This document shows positions 15,196 through 23,875 of a stretch of 64,000 nt of DNA, one piece after another. The first letter of the stretch is position 1; the number at the start of each line of letters is the position of its first letter. The stretch comes from Flavobacteriales bacterium. GTDB lineage: Bacteria; Bacteroidota; Bacteroidia; Flavobacteriales; Flavobacteriaceae. The notes under the pieces are model-generated. The model was given only the letters and a program-made list of their open reading frames with translations. It was not told where the DNA came from and did no database searches. The stretch spans positions 122,700-186,699 of the forward strand of contig JAGXRF010000082.1 of NCBI GenBank assembly GCA_018335925.1, read 5' to 3'. A program made the translations under genes and the position numbers.

Positions 15196-18100
15196 ATGAG
15201 CAGTATACCAAATATTATTTTTGAAAAATTAGAAATCTTTATCCGTAAATATTACAGCAACCAATTGTTAAAAGGCACTTTGTTGTTTTTAGCTTTTGGC
15301 TTAGGTTATTTATTGTTTACTGCTTTTGTTGAATATTTTTTGTGGTTGCCTACTTCTGTTCGAACTTTGTTGTTTTGGCTGTTTGTAGTGGTAGAAGTTT
15401 CGTTGTTTTTATTCCTGATTTTGTGGCCATTGCTAAAACTTTTCAAACTGCAAAAAGGGTTGGATGCCATGGAAAGTTCCAAAATTATTGGAGCTCACTT
15501 TCCGGAAGTATCCGATAAATTGACGAACTTTTTACAGCTAAGTCAAAACACACAAAACTCCGAATTGTTATTGGCAGCTATTTCCCAAAAAGCCGAAAAA
15601 TTGGCTTTGGTTCCTTTTGTAGAAGCAATTCCGTGGAAGAAAAACTGGAAGTATGTGCCTTGGGCTGTGTTGCCAATTTTGGTGATTGCCAGTTTGTATT
15701 GGTTCAACCAACAAAATTTATTACAAGACGGATTCAATAGGGTAGTGAATTACCAAACCCAATACACCCCACCGGCTCCTTATCAATTGGTGATTCAAAA
15801 CCAAAAATTAATGACGCAACAAGGCAAGGATTTTACCTTACAAGTGGCTGCTATTGGAAATAAAATCCCGGACCAAGTAACCATTCAGTTGGAAAATGAA
15901 AGCTACTATTTAGAAAAAATTGCAGAAGGAAGTTTTCAATTTACCTTTACAAAACCTATCCAAGATGTTTCTTTTAAATTGATTACCAATAAAATAGAAA
16001 CCAATCCTTACATTTTACAAGTTTCTAAAGTTCCTACCATTTTTGATTTTCAAATGGTATTGAATTACCCAAAATACATGCAAAAGAAATCGGAGATCAT
16101 CCAAGGAACCGGAAATGCATTGGTTCCGGAAGGAACTACCGTTCAATGGAAAATTAAAGCGGAAGCTACCAACCAAATTTTATGGGAAACAGACAAATCT
16201 TATGCTTTTCAACCTAATGAAAATCAAATATTTGCATTTCAAAAAACCATTCTTGAGCCGGTGCAATATACCATAAGCACCAGCAACCAACAATGGAAAA
16301 ACTTTGAAAAGATTCCTTACCAAATTCAAGTCATCAAAGACCAATACCCACAAATTCAGGTCAACAGACCTCCTGATAGTTTAAAAGTGGATGCCAACTA
16401 TTTGATTGGCCAAGTTTCGGACGATTATGGTTTAACCAAATTACAAATTGTTTACTACCCGGAAAACAATCCTACCAAAATTACCAAAGCAAATATTGCA
16501 TTAAAAGACAAAATTTCCGATCGCTTTGTGTATCGCTTTCCAGGAAATTTACCTGTAGAAAAAGGAGTTTCGTATGCCTATTACTTTGAAGTTTTTGACA
16601 ACGATGCTATACACCAATTCAAAAGTACCAAATCGGCTGTTTTTTCGGAGAAAATCAAAACCGATATGGAAAAAGAAGATCAACTGCTAAAAGATAAAAA
16701 CAACAATATCAATAGTTTAAATAGTTCGATTAAAGAGCAAAATAAAAACATAAGCGAACTGGAAAAACTGCAAAATTTACATAAACAAAAAAAGGAATTA
16801 GACTTTAAAGATCGTCAGAAAATTCAGGATTTCATCCAACGTCAAAAACAAAACGAAGAGTTGATGAAGGAATTTTCTAACAAATTAAAAGACAATTTAC
16901 AAAACCAAAAAACTCCCGACCAAGACCCAATGAAAAAGGAATTGGAAAGAAGGATGGATCAGGTGCAAAAAGAATCGGACAAAAACAAACAACTTTTGGA
17001 AGAGCTGCAACGATTGTCGGAAAAATTAAACGACCAAGAATTGTTTGATAAAATGCAGCAATTACAACAAAAATCGAAAAACCAAACCAAAAACTTAGAG
17101 CAATTAGTAGAACTTACCAAGCGTTTTTATGTGGAAAAGAAGATGGAGCAAATTGGTTCGAAGTTGGAAAAATTGGCTGAAAAGCAAGAAAAATTAGCAG
17201 ACGATAGCCAACAAAACAATGCCAATAAACAGGAAGAAATTCAAAATCAATTCAAAGACATACAAAAAGAAATGCGTGATTTGGAAAAGGAAAACCAAGG
17301 TTTGAAAAAACCTATGGATTTACCTAATCAAAAAGAAGAAGAAAAACAGGCGGAGCAAAACATGCAAAATGCCAAAGAAGATTTGCAACAAAACAACCAA
17401 AAACAAGCTCAACCAAAACAAAAAAATGCTGCCCAAAAAATGAAACAAATGAGCATGCAAATGAAAGGTGCAAGTGGGCAAAATAGCAAACAAACCATGC
17501 AAGAAGACGTAAAAATGTTACGTCAAATCTTAGACAATTTGTTGGCTTTTTCCTTTAACCAAGAAAACTTAATCACCCAATTTAAAAACAGCAAACGAAA
17601 CGATCCAAACTATGCCAAGGGATTGAAAAAACAACAAGAACTAAAACAACAATTCCGTCATATTGACGATAGTTTGTATGTGATTTCTCTTCGAAACGCT
17701 CAAATTACCGAACGTATAACGGAAGAAGTGGGCAAAGTTCATTACAATTTAGACAAATCTTTGGAAACGTTGGCAGATATGAATACGTTAAGAGGAACCT
17801 CGCACCAGCAATTTACGATTACTGCTGCCAATACCTTGGCCGACTTTTTAAGCAATGTGATGAACAACATGCAAATGCAAATGTCGGGTAGTGGAAGCGG
17901 ACAAGGCATGCCAAGTCCTGGAAGTGGAAGTGGTGAAAGTCAGTTAAAAGACATCATTCAAAAGCAAGGCAAGCTCAGCGAAAAAATGAAGGAGGGCATG
18001 GAAGAAGGAGAAAAACCTGGAGAGAAGCCTGGGGACAAACCGGGTGATAAGCCGGGAGAGAAACCCGGACAAAAAGGAGAACAAGGAAATTCTGGAGGTA

Positions 18101-18549
18101 GCAATGGCAAAGGAGAACAAAACGGTGGAGACGGCGAAGAGAATGCCAAATTGTTGATGGAGATTTTTAAAGAACAACGTAAATTGCGTCAGCAATTAGA
18201 AGATGCGTTGCAAAAACAAGGATTGACTCCGGATGGAAGAAGAATCTTAGATCAAATGAAGGATGCGGAAAAGCAATTATTGAACAAAGGTTTTAAAAAC
18301 GAAATATTCCAAAAAATGCTGAATATTCGTCACGAATTACTCAAATTAGAAAAAGCCATCCAACAGCAAGGAGAGGACAACCAAAGGAAATCTGAAACCA
18401 ATCAAAACAACTATAATAACCAAAGTGCTCCTTTACCGGAATCGCTTCAAAAATACTTAAAGAGTATTGAAAATTTAAATCGACAAAGTTTACCTTTGCA
18501 GTCTGTTTACCAAAAGAAAGTAGAAGACTATTTTAAACAAAATGATTAA
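15196..18549 (+). CDS. DUF4175-family giant membrane-anchored coiled-coil protein
   Basis: A 1117-aa protein of the flavobacterial DUF4175 type. Two membrane helices lie near the N terminus (~27-48 and ~56-78), a third at ~150-168, followed by periplasmic beta-rich segments (~190-480). A very long Q/K/E-rich coiled coil fills ~490-780. Low-complexity segments follow, including six tandem GEKPG/GDKPG pentapeptides at about residues 936-965. The role is unknown; a scaffolding function in the periplasm or envelope is inferred from architecture. Its last 8 bases overlap the ybeY start, so the operon DUF4175-ybeY-mnmG is translationally linked at that point. Confidence 0.85.
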   Translation: MSSIPNIIFEKLEIFIRKYYSNQLLKGTLLFLAFGLGYLLFTAFVEYFLWLPTSVRTLLFWLFVVVEVSLFLFLILWPLLKLFKLQKGLDAMESSKIIGAHFPEVSDKLTNFLQLSQNTQNSELLLAAISQKAEKLALVPFVEAIPWKKNWKYVPWAVLPILVIASLYWFNQQNLLQDGFNRVVNYQTQYTPPAPYQLVIQNQKLMTQQGKDFTLQVAAIGNKIPDQVTIQLENESYYLEKIAEGSFQFTFTKPIQDVSFKLITNKIETNPYILQVSKVPTIFDFQMVLNYPKYMQKKSEIIQGTGNALVPEGTTVQWKIKAEATNQILWETDKSYAFQPNENQIFAFQKTILEPVQYTISTSNQQWKNFEKIPYQIQVIKDQYPQIQVNRPPDSLKVDANYLIGQVSDDYGLTKLQIVYYPENNPTKITKANIALKDKISDRFVYRFPGNLPVEKGVSYAYYFEVFDNDAIHQFKSTKSAVFSEKIKTDMEKEDQLLKDKNNNINSLNSSIKEQNKNISELEKLQNLHKQKKELDFKDRQKIQDFIQRQKQNEELMKEFSNKLKDNLQNQKTPDQDPMKKELERRMDQVQKESDKNKQLLEELQRLSEKLNDQELFDKMQQLQQKSKNQTKNLEQLVELTKRFYVEKKMEQIGSKLEKLAEKQEKLADDSQQNNANKQEEIQNQFKDIQKEMRDLEKENQGLKKPMDLPNQKEEEKQAEQNMQNAKEDLQQNNQKQAQPKQKNAAQKMKQMSMQMKGASGQNSKQTMQEDVKMLRQILDNLLAFSFNQENLITQFKNSKRNDPNYAKGLKKQQELKQQFRHIDDSLYVISLRNAQITERITEEVGKVHYNLDKSLETLADMNTLRGTSHQQFTITAANTLADFLSNVMNNMQMQMSGSGSGQGMPSPGSGSGESQLKDIIQKQGKLSEKMKEGMEEGEKPGEKPGDKPGDKPGEKPGQKGEQGNSGGSNGKGEQNGGDGEENAKLLMEIFKEQRKLRQQLEDALQKQGLTPDGRRILDQMKDAEKQLLNKGFKNEIFQKMLNIRHELLKLEKAIQQQGEDNQRKSETNQNNYNNQSAPLPESLQKYLKSIENLNRQSLPLQSVYQKKVEDYFKQND

Positions 18550-18967
18550 TTTTCATTACGAAACCAATTTTAATTTATCTCCCGAAGAATCGTACCAAGA
18601 ATGGTTACAAGCCATTGCTACTTCTGAAGAGCACCATATTGCAGAACTCAACTACATTTTTTGTAACGATGCCTATCTGCATAAAATCAATGTGGAGTAT
18701 TTAAACCACGACACCTACACCGACATCATCAGTTTTGATTATACCGAAAATAATGAAGTGGCTGGAGATATTTTTATCTCTGTAGAAAGGGTGCGAGAAA
18801 ATGCCAACACTTTTGAAGTTTCTTTTCACAACGAATTACTTCGCGTAATGGCTCATGGTTTATTGCACTTATGTGGTTACGGAGATAAAACCAACGAGGA
18901 AGAAACTTTAATGCGTAGCAAAGAAGAAGAAAAAATAAAAATGTTCCACGGGGAACCTAATATCTAA
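18542..18967 (+). CDS. ybeY: Endoribonuclease YbeY (rRNA maturation)
   Basis: A 141-aa UPF0054 metalloprotein acting in 16S rRNA 3'-end maturation and ribosome quality control. The core is NHDTYTDIISFDY followed by the metal motif MAHGLLHLCGYGDKTNEEE. Two of the three canonical zinc histidines are present; the third, usually in GYDH, is replaced in GYGD, as I recall for Bacteroidota members. It overlaps the DUF4175 stop by 8 bases and is followed by mnmG after 6 bases. Its 3' end contains a near-match to a ParB-type site (18942-18957). Confidence 0.93.
   Translation: MINFHYETNFNLSPEESYQEWLQAIATSEEHHIAELNYIFCNDAYLHKINVEYLNHDTYTDIISFDYTENNEVAGDIFISVERVRENANTFEVSFHNELLRVMAHGLLHLCGYGDKTNEEETLMRSKEEEKIKMFHGEPNI
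18942..18957. promoter_or_regulatory. Degenerate parS-like palindrome inside the ybeY 3' end
   Basis: TGTTCCACGGGGAACC matches the ParB-site consensus TGTTnCACGTGnAACA at 14 of 16 positions. It differs from the perfect palindrome 1.9 kb away at one central base within the shared 14-mer. Its coding position makes chance possible. Confidence 0.3.
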
Positions 18968-18973
18968 ATTACT

Positions 18974-20845
18974 ATGTTTCAAGATGTTTATGATGTAATT
19001 GTGGTTGGTGCTGGCCATGCCGGTTCAGAAGCTGCTGCTGCTGCTGCCAATATGGGATGCAAAACTTTGTTGGTTACCATGAATTTGCAAACCATCGGAC
19101 AAATGTCGTGCAACCCTGCAATGGGGGGAATTGCAAAAGGACAAATTGTTCGTGAAATTGATGCATTAGGAGGATACTCCGGAATTGTATCGGATAAAAC
19201 GGCAATTCAATTTAAGATGCTAAATAAATCCAAGGGTCCTGCCATGTGGTCTCCACGAGTACAAAGCGACAGAATGCGGTTTGCTGAAACCTGGAGATTG
19301 ATGTTGGAACAAACTCCTAATTTGGATTTTTACCAAGAAATGGTTTCCGGATTGTTGCTTAAAAACGGTAGAGTAGCCGGCATAAAAACTTCGTTAGGAG
19401 TAGAAATTCATGCCAAAACTGTGGTATTAACCAACGGAACTTTTTTAAACGGCTTGATACATATTGGAGATAAAAACTTTGGTGGAGGAAGAGCAGGGGA
19501 GAGTGCTGCATTTGGTATTACTGAACAATTGGTAGCTTTAGGTTTTGAATCGGGAAGAATGAAAACCGGAACACCACCTCGAGTTGATGGCAGAAGTTTA
19601 GATTACAGCAAAATGAATGAAGAAAAAGGAGATGAATTCACAGAAAAATTTTCATTTTCTGATGAAACCACCAATTTAAAACACCAAAAAAGCTGTTGGA
19701 TGACATACACTTCTCCGTTGGTGCATAATTTGTTGCGAGAAGGTTTTGATCGATCTCCAATGTTTAATGGTCGAATTCAAAGTTTAGGTCCAAGATATTG
19801 CCCATCTATCGAAGATAAGATCAATCGATTTGCCGATAAAGACAGACACCAATTGTTTGTAGAACCTGAAGGTTGGGATACGGTAGAAGTTTATGTAAAC
19901 GGTTTTTCAACTTCCCTTCCGGAAGACGTACAATACAAAGCATTGAAAAGTGTTGCCGGATTTGAACACGTAAAGTTCTTCCGTCCGGGTTATGCCATTG
20001 AATATGATTATTTCCCACCAACACAATTAAAACACACCTTAGAAACCAAATTGGTGGATGGCTTATTTTTTGCTGGTCAAATCAACGGAACTACCGGTTA
20101 CGAAGAAGCCGCTTCCCAAGGAATTATGGCTGGCATTAATGCTGCATTACAAGTAAAAGAACAAGAAGCATTCATCTTAAAAAGAGATGAAGCTTACATT
20201 GGTGTATTGATTGACGATTTGATTACCAAAGGCACGGAAGAACCATACCGTATGTTTACCTCTCGTGCAGAATACCGAACCTTACTTAGACAAGATAACG
20301 CAGACCAACGACTTACTCCAAAAGGCTATGCTATTGGTTTGGCCTCCGAAAAAAGATTAAAAAGAATGGAGCAAAAGTTTAACGAGTCGGAAAAATTAAT
20401 TCAGTTTTACCGAGAAACTTCCATTCTACCTGAAGAAATCAACCCGATTTTGACAGAAAAAGAAAGCTCTTTAATCAAGCAATCTGATAAACTTTTCAAA
20501 GTATTGTCAAGACCAGAAGTAGAACTAGTGGACTTTACCAAAATTGAAAAAATCAACCAATACTTAGCAGCAAACCCTTTGGATGATGAAATAGTAGAAC
20601 AAAGCTACATACAAGTAAAATACCAAGGTTATATTGAAAAAGAAAAACAAAATGCCGATAAAATCAAAAGATTGGAAGACATCAAAATTCCTGAAAATTT
20701 TGACTACGATAAAATCAAATCTTTATCACACGAGGCTAAAGAAAAACTGAAAAAAATCAGACCGGTTACGGTTTCACAAGCTTCCAGAATTAGCGGAGTT
20801 TCTCCTAGTGACATTTCCATCTTATTAATTTATATGGGTAGATGA
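18974..20845 (+). CDS. mnmG: tRNA uridine-34 carboxymethylaminomethyl synthase subunit MnmG
   Basis: A 623-aa FAD enzyme that, with MnmE, modifies U34 of several tRNAs. Visible motifs are the dinucleotide fold VIVVGAGHAGSEAAAAA (~9-25), the signature CNPAMGGIAKGQIVREIDALGG, the second signature GPRYCPSIEDKINRF, and the FAD-binding GQINGTTGYEEAASQGIMAG. Full-length with an intact helical C terminus. It is last in the DUF4175-ybeY-mnmG operon and followed directly by a 16-bp perfect palindrome with a T-run. Confidence 0.98.
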   Translation: MFQDVYDVIVVGAGHAGSEAAAAAANMGCKTLLVTMNLQTIGQMSCNPAMGGIAKGQIVREIDALGGYSGIVSDKTAIQFKMLNKSKGPAMWSPRVQSDRMRFAETWRLMLEQTPNLDFYQEMVSGLLLKNGRVAGIKTSLGVEIHAKTVVLTNGTFLNGLIHIGDKNFGGGRAGESAAFGITEQLVALGFESGRMKTGTPPRVDGRSLDYSKMNEEKGDEFTEKFSFSDETTNLKHQKSCWMTYTSPLVHNLLREGFDRSPMFNGRIQSLGPRYCPSIEDKINRFADKDRHQLFVEPEGWDTVEVYVNGFSTSLPEDVQYKALKSVAGFEHVKFFRPGYAIEYDYFPPTQLKHTLETKLVDGLFFAGQINGTTGYEEAASQGIMAGINAALQVKEQEAFILKRDEAYIGVLIDDLITKGTEEPYRMFTSRAEYRTLLRQDNADQRLTPKGYAIGLASEKRLKRMEQKFNESEKLIQFYRETSILPEEINPILTEKESSLIKQSDKLFKVLSRPEVELVDFTKIEKINQYLAANPLDDEIVEQSYIQVKYQGYIEKEKQNADKIKRLEDIKIPENFDYDKIKSLSHEAKEKLKKIRPVTVSQASRISGVSPSDISILLIYMGR

Positions 20846-20867
20846 GGTTCCACGTGGAACCTTTTTT
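20846..20867 (+). terminator. Palindrome after mnmG: terminator and/or parS-like site
   Basis: GGTTCCACGTGGAACC (20846-20861) is a perfect 16-bp palindrome starting on the base after the mnmG stop, followed by TTTTTT. It can fold as a terminator hairpin. Its inner 14 bases, GTTCCACGTGGAAC, also fit the ParB-binding consensus GTTnCACGTGnAAC exactly, so a chromosome-segregation role is possible. Confidence 0.6.
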
Positions 20868-20896
20868 ATTAATCATTGATTTACAATGTTTTAAAC

Positions 20897-21703
20897 ATGA
20901 ATTTATATACTAAAACCAAAGATTTCGGGAAAACAAAAGAAGCGTTTGAGATTATTTCTACAGAAGTTCCTGGCATATTAAAAACCAATCCTGTTCCAGA
21001 GAACTTGGAAAAATATTATGCCTTTGATGGATATATTTCGCATCAGAAAAAAGGAAGCAATTTGGTAGAAAAGCTATACTTTGTTGCAAAACAATGGAAC
21101 TTAAAACACAAGAGTAAAATTGTCCAAACCTTTCATACCAAAGGGAGGTTGTTAGATTATGGAGCAGGAACCGGAGCTTTTGCAAACTTTATGAGTCAGC
21201 ATTTTGAAGTTTATGCATTTGAACCAAGTACTATTGAAAAAGAAGAAAGCACCAAAACAAAATGGATTAACACATTAAGCGAAATTCCAAAGGAGTCATT
21301 ACAAGTAATTACCTTATGGCATGTTTTAGAACATGTTCCTAATCCAAAAGAATTGATTGCAGAATTAAAATCCAAATTAACACCTGACGGAATATTAGTT
21401 ATTGCGGTACCAAACTATTTGAGTTACGATGCAAAACACTTTAAAAGCTATTGGGCTGCATGGGATGTACCACGTCACCTATGGCACTTTTCAGAAAAAG
21501 GAATGTTACAATTGATGGAGGGTTGGGAAATTATAAAAATTCTTCCGATGGTATTGGATAGTTTATATGTAAGCATTTTATCTGCTAAATACCAAAAAAT
21601 TTCTTTGGCAACTATTTATGGAATATTGGTGGGATTGTTGTCAAATATAAAGTCAATCTTTACAAAAGAATGGTCTTCTAAGATTTATATTTTTAAAAAG
21701 TAA
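20897..21703 (+). CDS. Class I SAM-dependent methyltransferase
   Basis: A 268-aa methyltransferase of the methyltransf_23-like type. The SAM-binding motif LLDYGAGTGAFANFM is at ~85-99, followed by VYAFEPS and the post-II motif LWHVLEHVPNPKELI. Its substrate is not evident. ATG 20897 (MNLYTKTKDFG) is preferred over TTG 20876, which would lie in the mnmG terminator region. The C-terminal part has a hydrophobic segment (ISLATIYGILVGLLSNI). It lies alone between mnmG and an OmpH-like gene. Confidence 0.85.
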   Translation: MNLYTKTKDFGKTKEAFEIISTEVPGILKTNPVPENLEKYYAFDGYISHQKKGSNLVEKLYFVAKQWNLKHKSKIVQTFHTKGRLLDYGAGTGAFANFMSQHFEVYAFEPSTIEKEESTKTKWINTLSEIPKESLQVITLWHVLEHVPNPKELIAELKSKLTPDGILVIAVPNYLSYDAKHFKSYWAAWDVPRHLWHFSEKGMLQLMEGWEIIKILPMVLDSLYVSILSAKYQKISLATIYGILVGLLSNIKSIFTKEWSSKIYIFKK

Positions 21704-21886
21704 ATAAATTCGATTTAAGCAGATTTAACCTTTGTATAGTATTATATGTGTCGTAAAAAAATAAAATCTCTTAAATCTAAAAAAAAGAGGGTGTTTTTTA
21801 TTGTAAAAAATAATTAATTTCAAAAGTATTATAAGAAACATCCATGTAAAAAAATAAGTCCGAAAGTATAGTAATTTTATAATTTG

Positions 21887-21894
21887 TACTTTTG
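21887..21894 (+). promoter_or_regulatory. Possible -7 box for the OmpH-like operon
   Basis: TACTTTTG fits TAnnTTTG and lies 25 bases before the ATG at 21920. No good -33 TTG was found at the expected distance. Confidence 0.35.
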
Positions 21895-21919
21895 CAACAT
21901 ATCAAAACAATCAATCAAA

Positions 21920-22480
21920 ATGAAAAAAATAATTTGGAGTGCATTTTTGGCAGTTGCCTTAATTTCATGTGAACAAAAAGAAGAAAAGAAAGTAGATGCA
22001 AAAAACAGTGAATTAAAAATTGGCTTTGTGGATACTGCCAAATTGATGGAAGAAAGTTTAGAAGCCAAAGATTTGAATGCAAAATATGAAGAGATCGTAA
22101 AAACCAAAGCAGCATCTTTACAGGCAGAGAAAAGCAAATTTCAAAACGAAGTGTTGCAAGCAGAGAAAAGTGCTCAACAAATGGGGCCACAATGGGTGCA
22201 AGCAAAAATGCGAGAGTTTCAGGAAAAAGAACAACGTTTAGCTGCAAGTGAACAACGAATTACCGTAGAAATACAACAACAAAGTGGAAAAGAAATGGAT
22301 TCGTTGGTTAAGAAAATCAAAGGGATGATTAAAGACTATGCCAAAGAAAAAAAGTTTGATTATATCTTGGGTACAGGAGAAGTTTCCACCGTATTGTACG
22401 GAAAAGAAGAGACTGATTTGACCGAAATTATGATTAAAAACATCAACGAAAATTATACTAAAAATAAAAAGAAAGAGTAA
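21920..22480 (+). CDS. OmpH/Skp-like lipoprotein
   Basis: A 186-aa periplasmic chaperone-like protein. A lipoprotein signal peptide ends LISC (cysteine at about residue 17). A charged linker, an IGFVDTAKLM start of the OmpH domain, a long helical tentacle (~50-120) and the closing YAKEKKFDYILGTGEVSTVLYG strand-loop follow, as in Skp/OmpH. It probably helps outer-membrane proteins cross the periplasm, anchored here by lipid. ATG 21920 is chosen because it creates the signal peptide. The stop overlaps the next start as TAATG. Confidence 0.88.
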   Translation: MKKIIWSAFLAVALISCEQKEEKKVDAKNSELKIGFVDTAKLMEESLEAKDLNAKYEEIVKTKAASLQAEKSKFQNEVLQAEKSAQQMGPQWVQAKMREFQEKEQRLAASEQRITVEIQQQSGKEMDSLVKKIKGMIKDYAKEKKFDYILGTGEVSTVLYGKEETDLTEIMIKNINENYTKNKKKE

Positions 22481-23229
22481 TGGCATACGTAGAGGTTTCG
22501 GTGGAAAACCAAGTGGCTTATGTGGAATTTTATCATCCTAAAAGCAATAGTTTTCCAACAGAACAATTACAAAAATTAACCCGTACTTTTCACGAATTAT
22601 CTCAAAACGATGCGGTTACATGCATCGTTTTGTCGTCTAAAGGAAAAGTGTTTTGTGCAGGAGCATCCTTTGATGAACTTTTAGAGGTTAAAGATACAGT
22701 CGAGGGAAAGCAGTTTTTTTCTGGATTTAAAAATCTTTTGCTTGCCATGGTGCATTGCAAAAAAATCATCATCGGGTTGGTGCAAGGTAAAGCTATTGGT
22801 GGAGGAATAGGTATTATAGCTGCATGTGATTATGTTTTTGGTACAGAAGAGGTTGCTTGTAAACTTTCCGAAATTCAAATAGGTATTGGTCCTTTTGTGA
22901 TTGAACCAGTAATTAGTCATAAAATTGGAAAACAAAGAATGTTTGAAATGACTTGGAATCCAAACCAATGGTATGATGCAGAATGGGCAAAAAACTGTGG
23001 TTTAATCAACGAAATTGTGTTAGGTGAGGAACTAGTCCAAAAAAGTAAAGAAAAGGCGTTAGAGCTCGTAAAATACAACCCAGAAGCTTTGTGTTCGTTA
23101 AAAGAGATTGCTTGGGAAGGAAAAGAAAATTGGGAGGAAATCATGACGAAAAGAGCATTGTTATCCGGTACCTATGTGTTAAGTGATTTTACAAAAGAAC
23201 AATTACAAAAATTTAAAGAAAATAAATAA
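22480..23229 (+). CDS. Enoyl-CoA hydratase/isomerase-family protein
   Basis: A 249-aa crotonase-fold protein. The two oxyanion-hole segments are visible: SSKGKVFCAGASFDELL (~50-66) and QGKAIGGGIGIIAACDYVFG (~103-122). The rest is the usual helical trimerisation tail. Members hydrate or isomerise acyl-CoA; the exact substrate cannot be assigned. The start shares a base with the OmpH-like stop, and a 52-aa membrane protein gene follows after one base, so the order OmpH-crotonase-small protein-queD looks like one operon. Confidence 0.88.
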   Translation: MAYVEVSVENQVAYVEFYHPKSNSFPTEQLQKLTRTFHELSQNDAVTCIVLSSKGKVFCAGASFDELLEVKDTVEGKQFFSGFKNLLLAMVHCKKIIIGLVQGKAIGGGIGIIAACDYVFGTEEVACKLSEIQIGIGPFVIEPVISHKIGKQRMFEMTWNPNQWYDAEWAKNCGLINEIVLGEELVQKSKEKALELVKYNPEALCSLKEIAWEGKENWEEIMTKRALLSGTYVLSDFTKEQLQKFKENK

Positions 23230-23230
23230 C

Positions 23231-23389
23231 ATGCAAGTAGAGCACATACAGAAAAAGCTAGAAGAAGCACCAGATGAAAGTTACCAAATAGGGGTAATTA
23301 TTGGTACGTTTTTGCCTTTTGTGGTTTTGGTAATCATAGCTTATGTGTTGTTCTATTATTTTAAAAAAAGAAATGATGCATCAAATTAG
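23231..23389 (+). CDS. Small single-span membrane protein, unknown
   Basis: A 52-residue protein. It has an acidic N-terminal part (MQVEHIQKKLEEAPDESYQ), one membrane helix (IGVIIGTFLPFVVLVIIAYVL) and a basic tail (FKKRNDASN). ATG 23231 is one base after the enoyl-CoA hydratase stop; an upstream TTG would overlap that gene. Its last 17 bases overlap the queD start. The tight coupling on both sides supports a real gene. Function unknown. Confidence 0.65.
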   Translation: MQVEHIQKKLEEAPDESYQIGVIIGTFLPFVVLVIIAYVLFYYFKKRNDASN

Positions 23390-23828
23390 AATCACCAAAA
23401 GTTTTACGTTTGAAACCGGACATGCTTTATATGGCTATGATGGGAAGTGTAAAAACGTACACGGTCATAGCTACAAATTATATGTTACCGTAATTGGAAC
23501 ACCTATAACCGATAGCCACCATGTAAAATATGGAATGGTGATTGATTTTGGCGACCTAAAAAAAATTGTGAAAGAGGAAATTGTAGATATATTTGACCAT
23601 GCTACTGTATTTAACCAAAACACCCCGCATGTAGAATTAGCAAAAGAATTAATGGATAGAGGACACCATGTATTATTAGTAAATTATCAGCCAACCAGTG
23701 AAAATATGGTCATAGATTTTGCACAAAAAATACAAAGCAGATTGCCCCAAAATATTCAGTTGCATTCGTTAAAACTTCAAGAAACCGAAACCTCTTTTGC
23801 TGAGTGGTATGCAGCAGACCAAAAATAG
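23373..23828 (+). CDS. queD: 6-carboxy-5,6,7,8-tetrahydropterin synthase (QueD/PTPS family)
   Basis: A 151-aa PTPS-fold enzyme, second step of the queuosine/7-deazaguanine pathway. Zinc ligands are visible in FETGHAL and VHGHSYKLYV, with the catalytic cysteine in GKCKNVHGH. The active-site histidine is in FDHATVF, and a terminal glutamate in LQETETSFAEW binds the pterin. Either of two adjacent ATGs (23373, 23376) could start it. It overlaps the 52-aa gene by 17 bases and ends in a shared bidirectional terminator. Other queuosine genes are not in the window. Confidence 0.9.
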   Translation: MMHQIRITKSFTFETGHALYGYDGKCKNVHGHSYKLYVTVIGTPITDSHHVKYGMVIDFGDLKKIVKEEIVDIFDHATVFNQNTPHVELAKELMDRGHHVLLVNYQPTSENMVIDFAQKIQSRLPQNIQLHSLKLQETETSFAEWYAADQK

Positions 23829-23830
23829 AA

Positions 23831-23857
23831 AACCCCGCAAATTAGCGGGGTTTTTGG
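23831..23857. terminator. Bidirectional terminator between queD and the SGNH lipoprotein gene
   Basis: AACCCCGC (23831-23838) pairs with GCGGGGTT (23845-23852) around AAATTA, followed by a T-run on the plus side. It sits between two convergent genes. Confidence 0.8.
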
Positions 23858-23875
23858 TGTTAGAAACCTACTTAA

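Noticed and set aside
17944..18195. Long open frames antisense to the DUF4175 gene
   Set aside because: They mirror the low-complexity GEKPG repeat and coiled coil; composition alone keeps them open.
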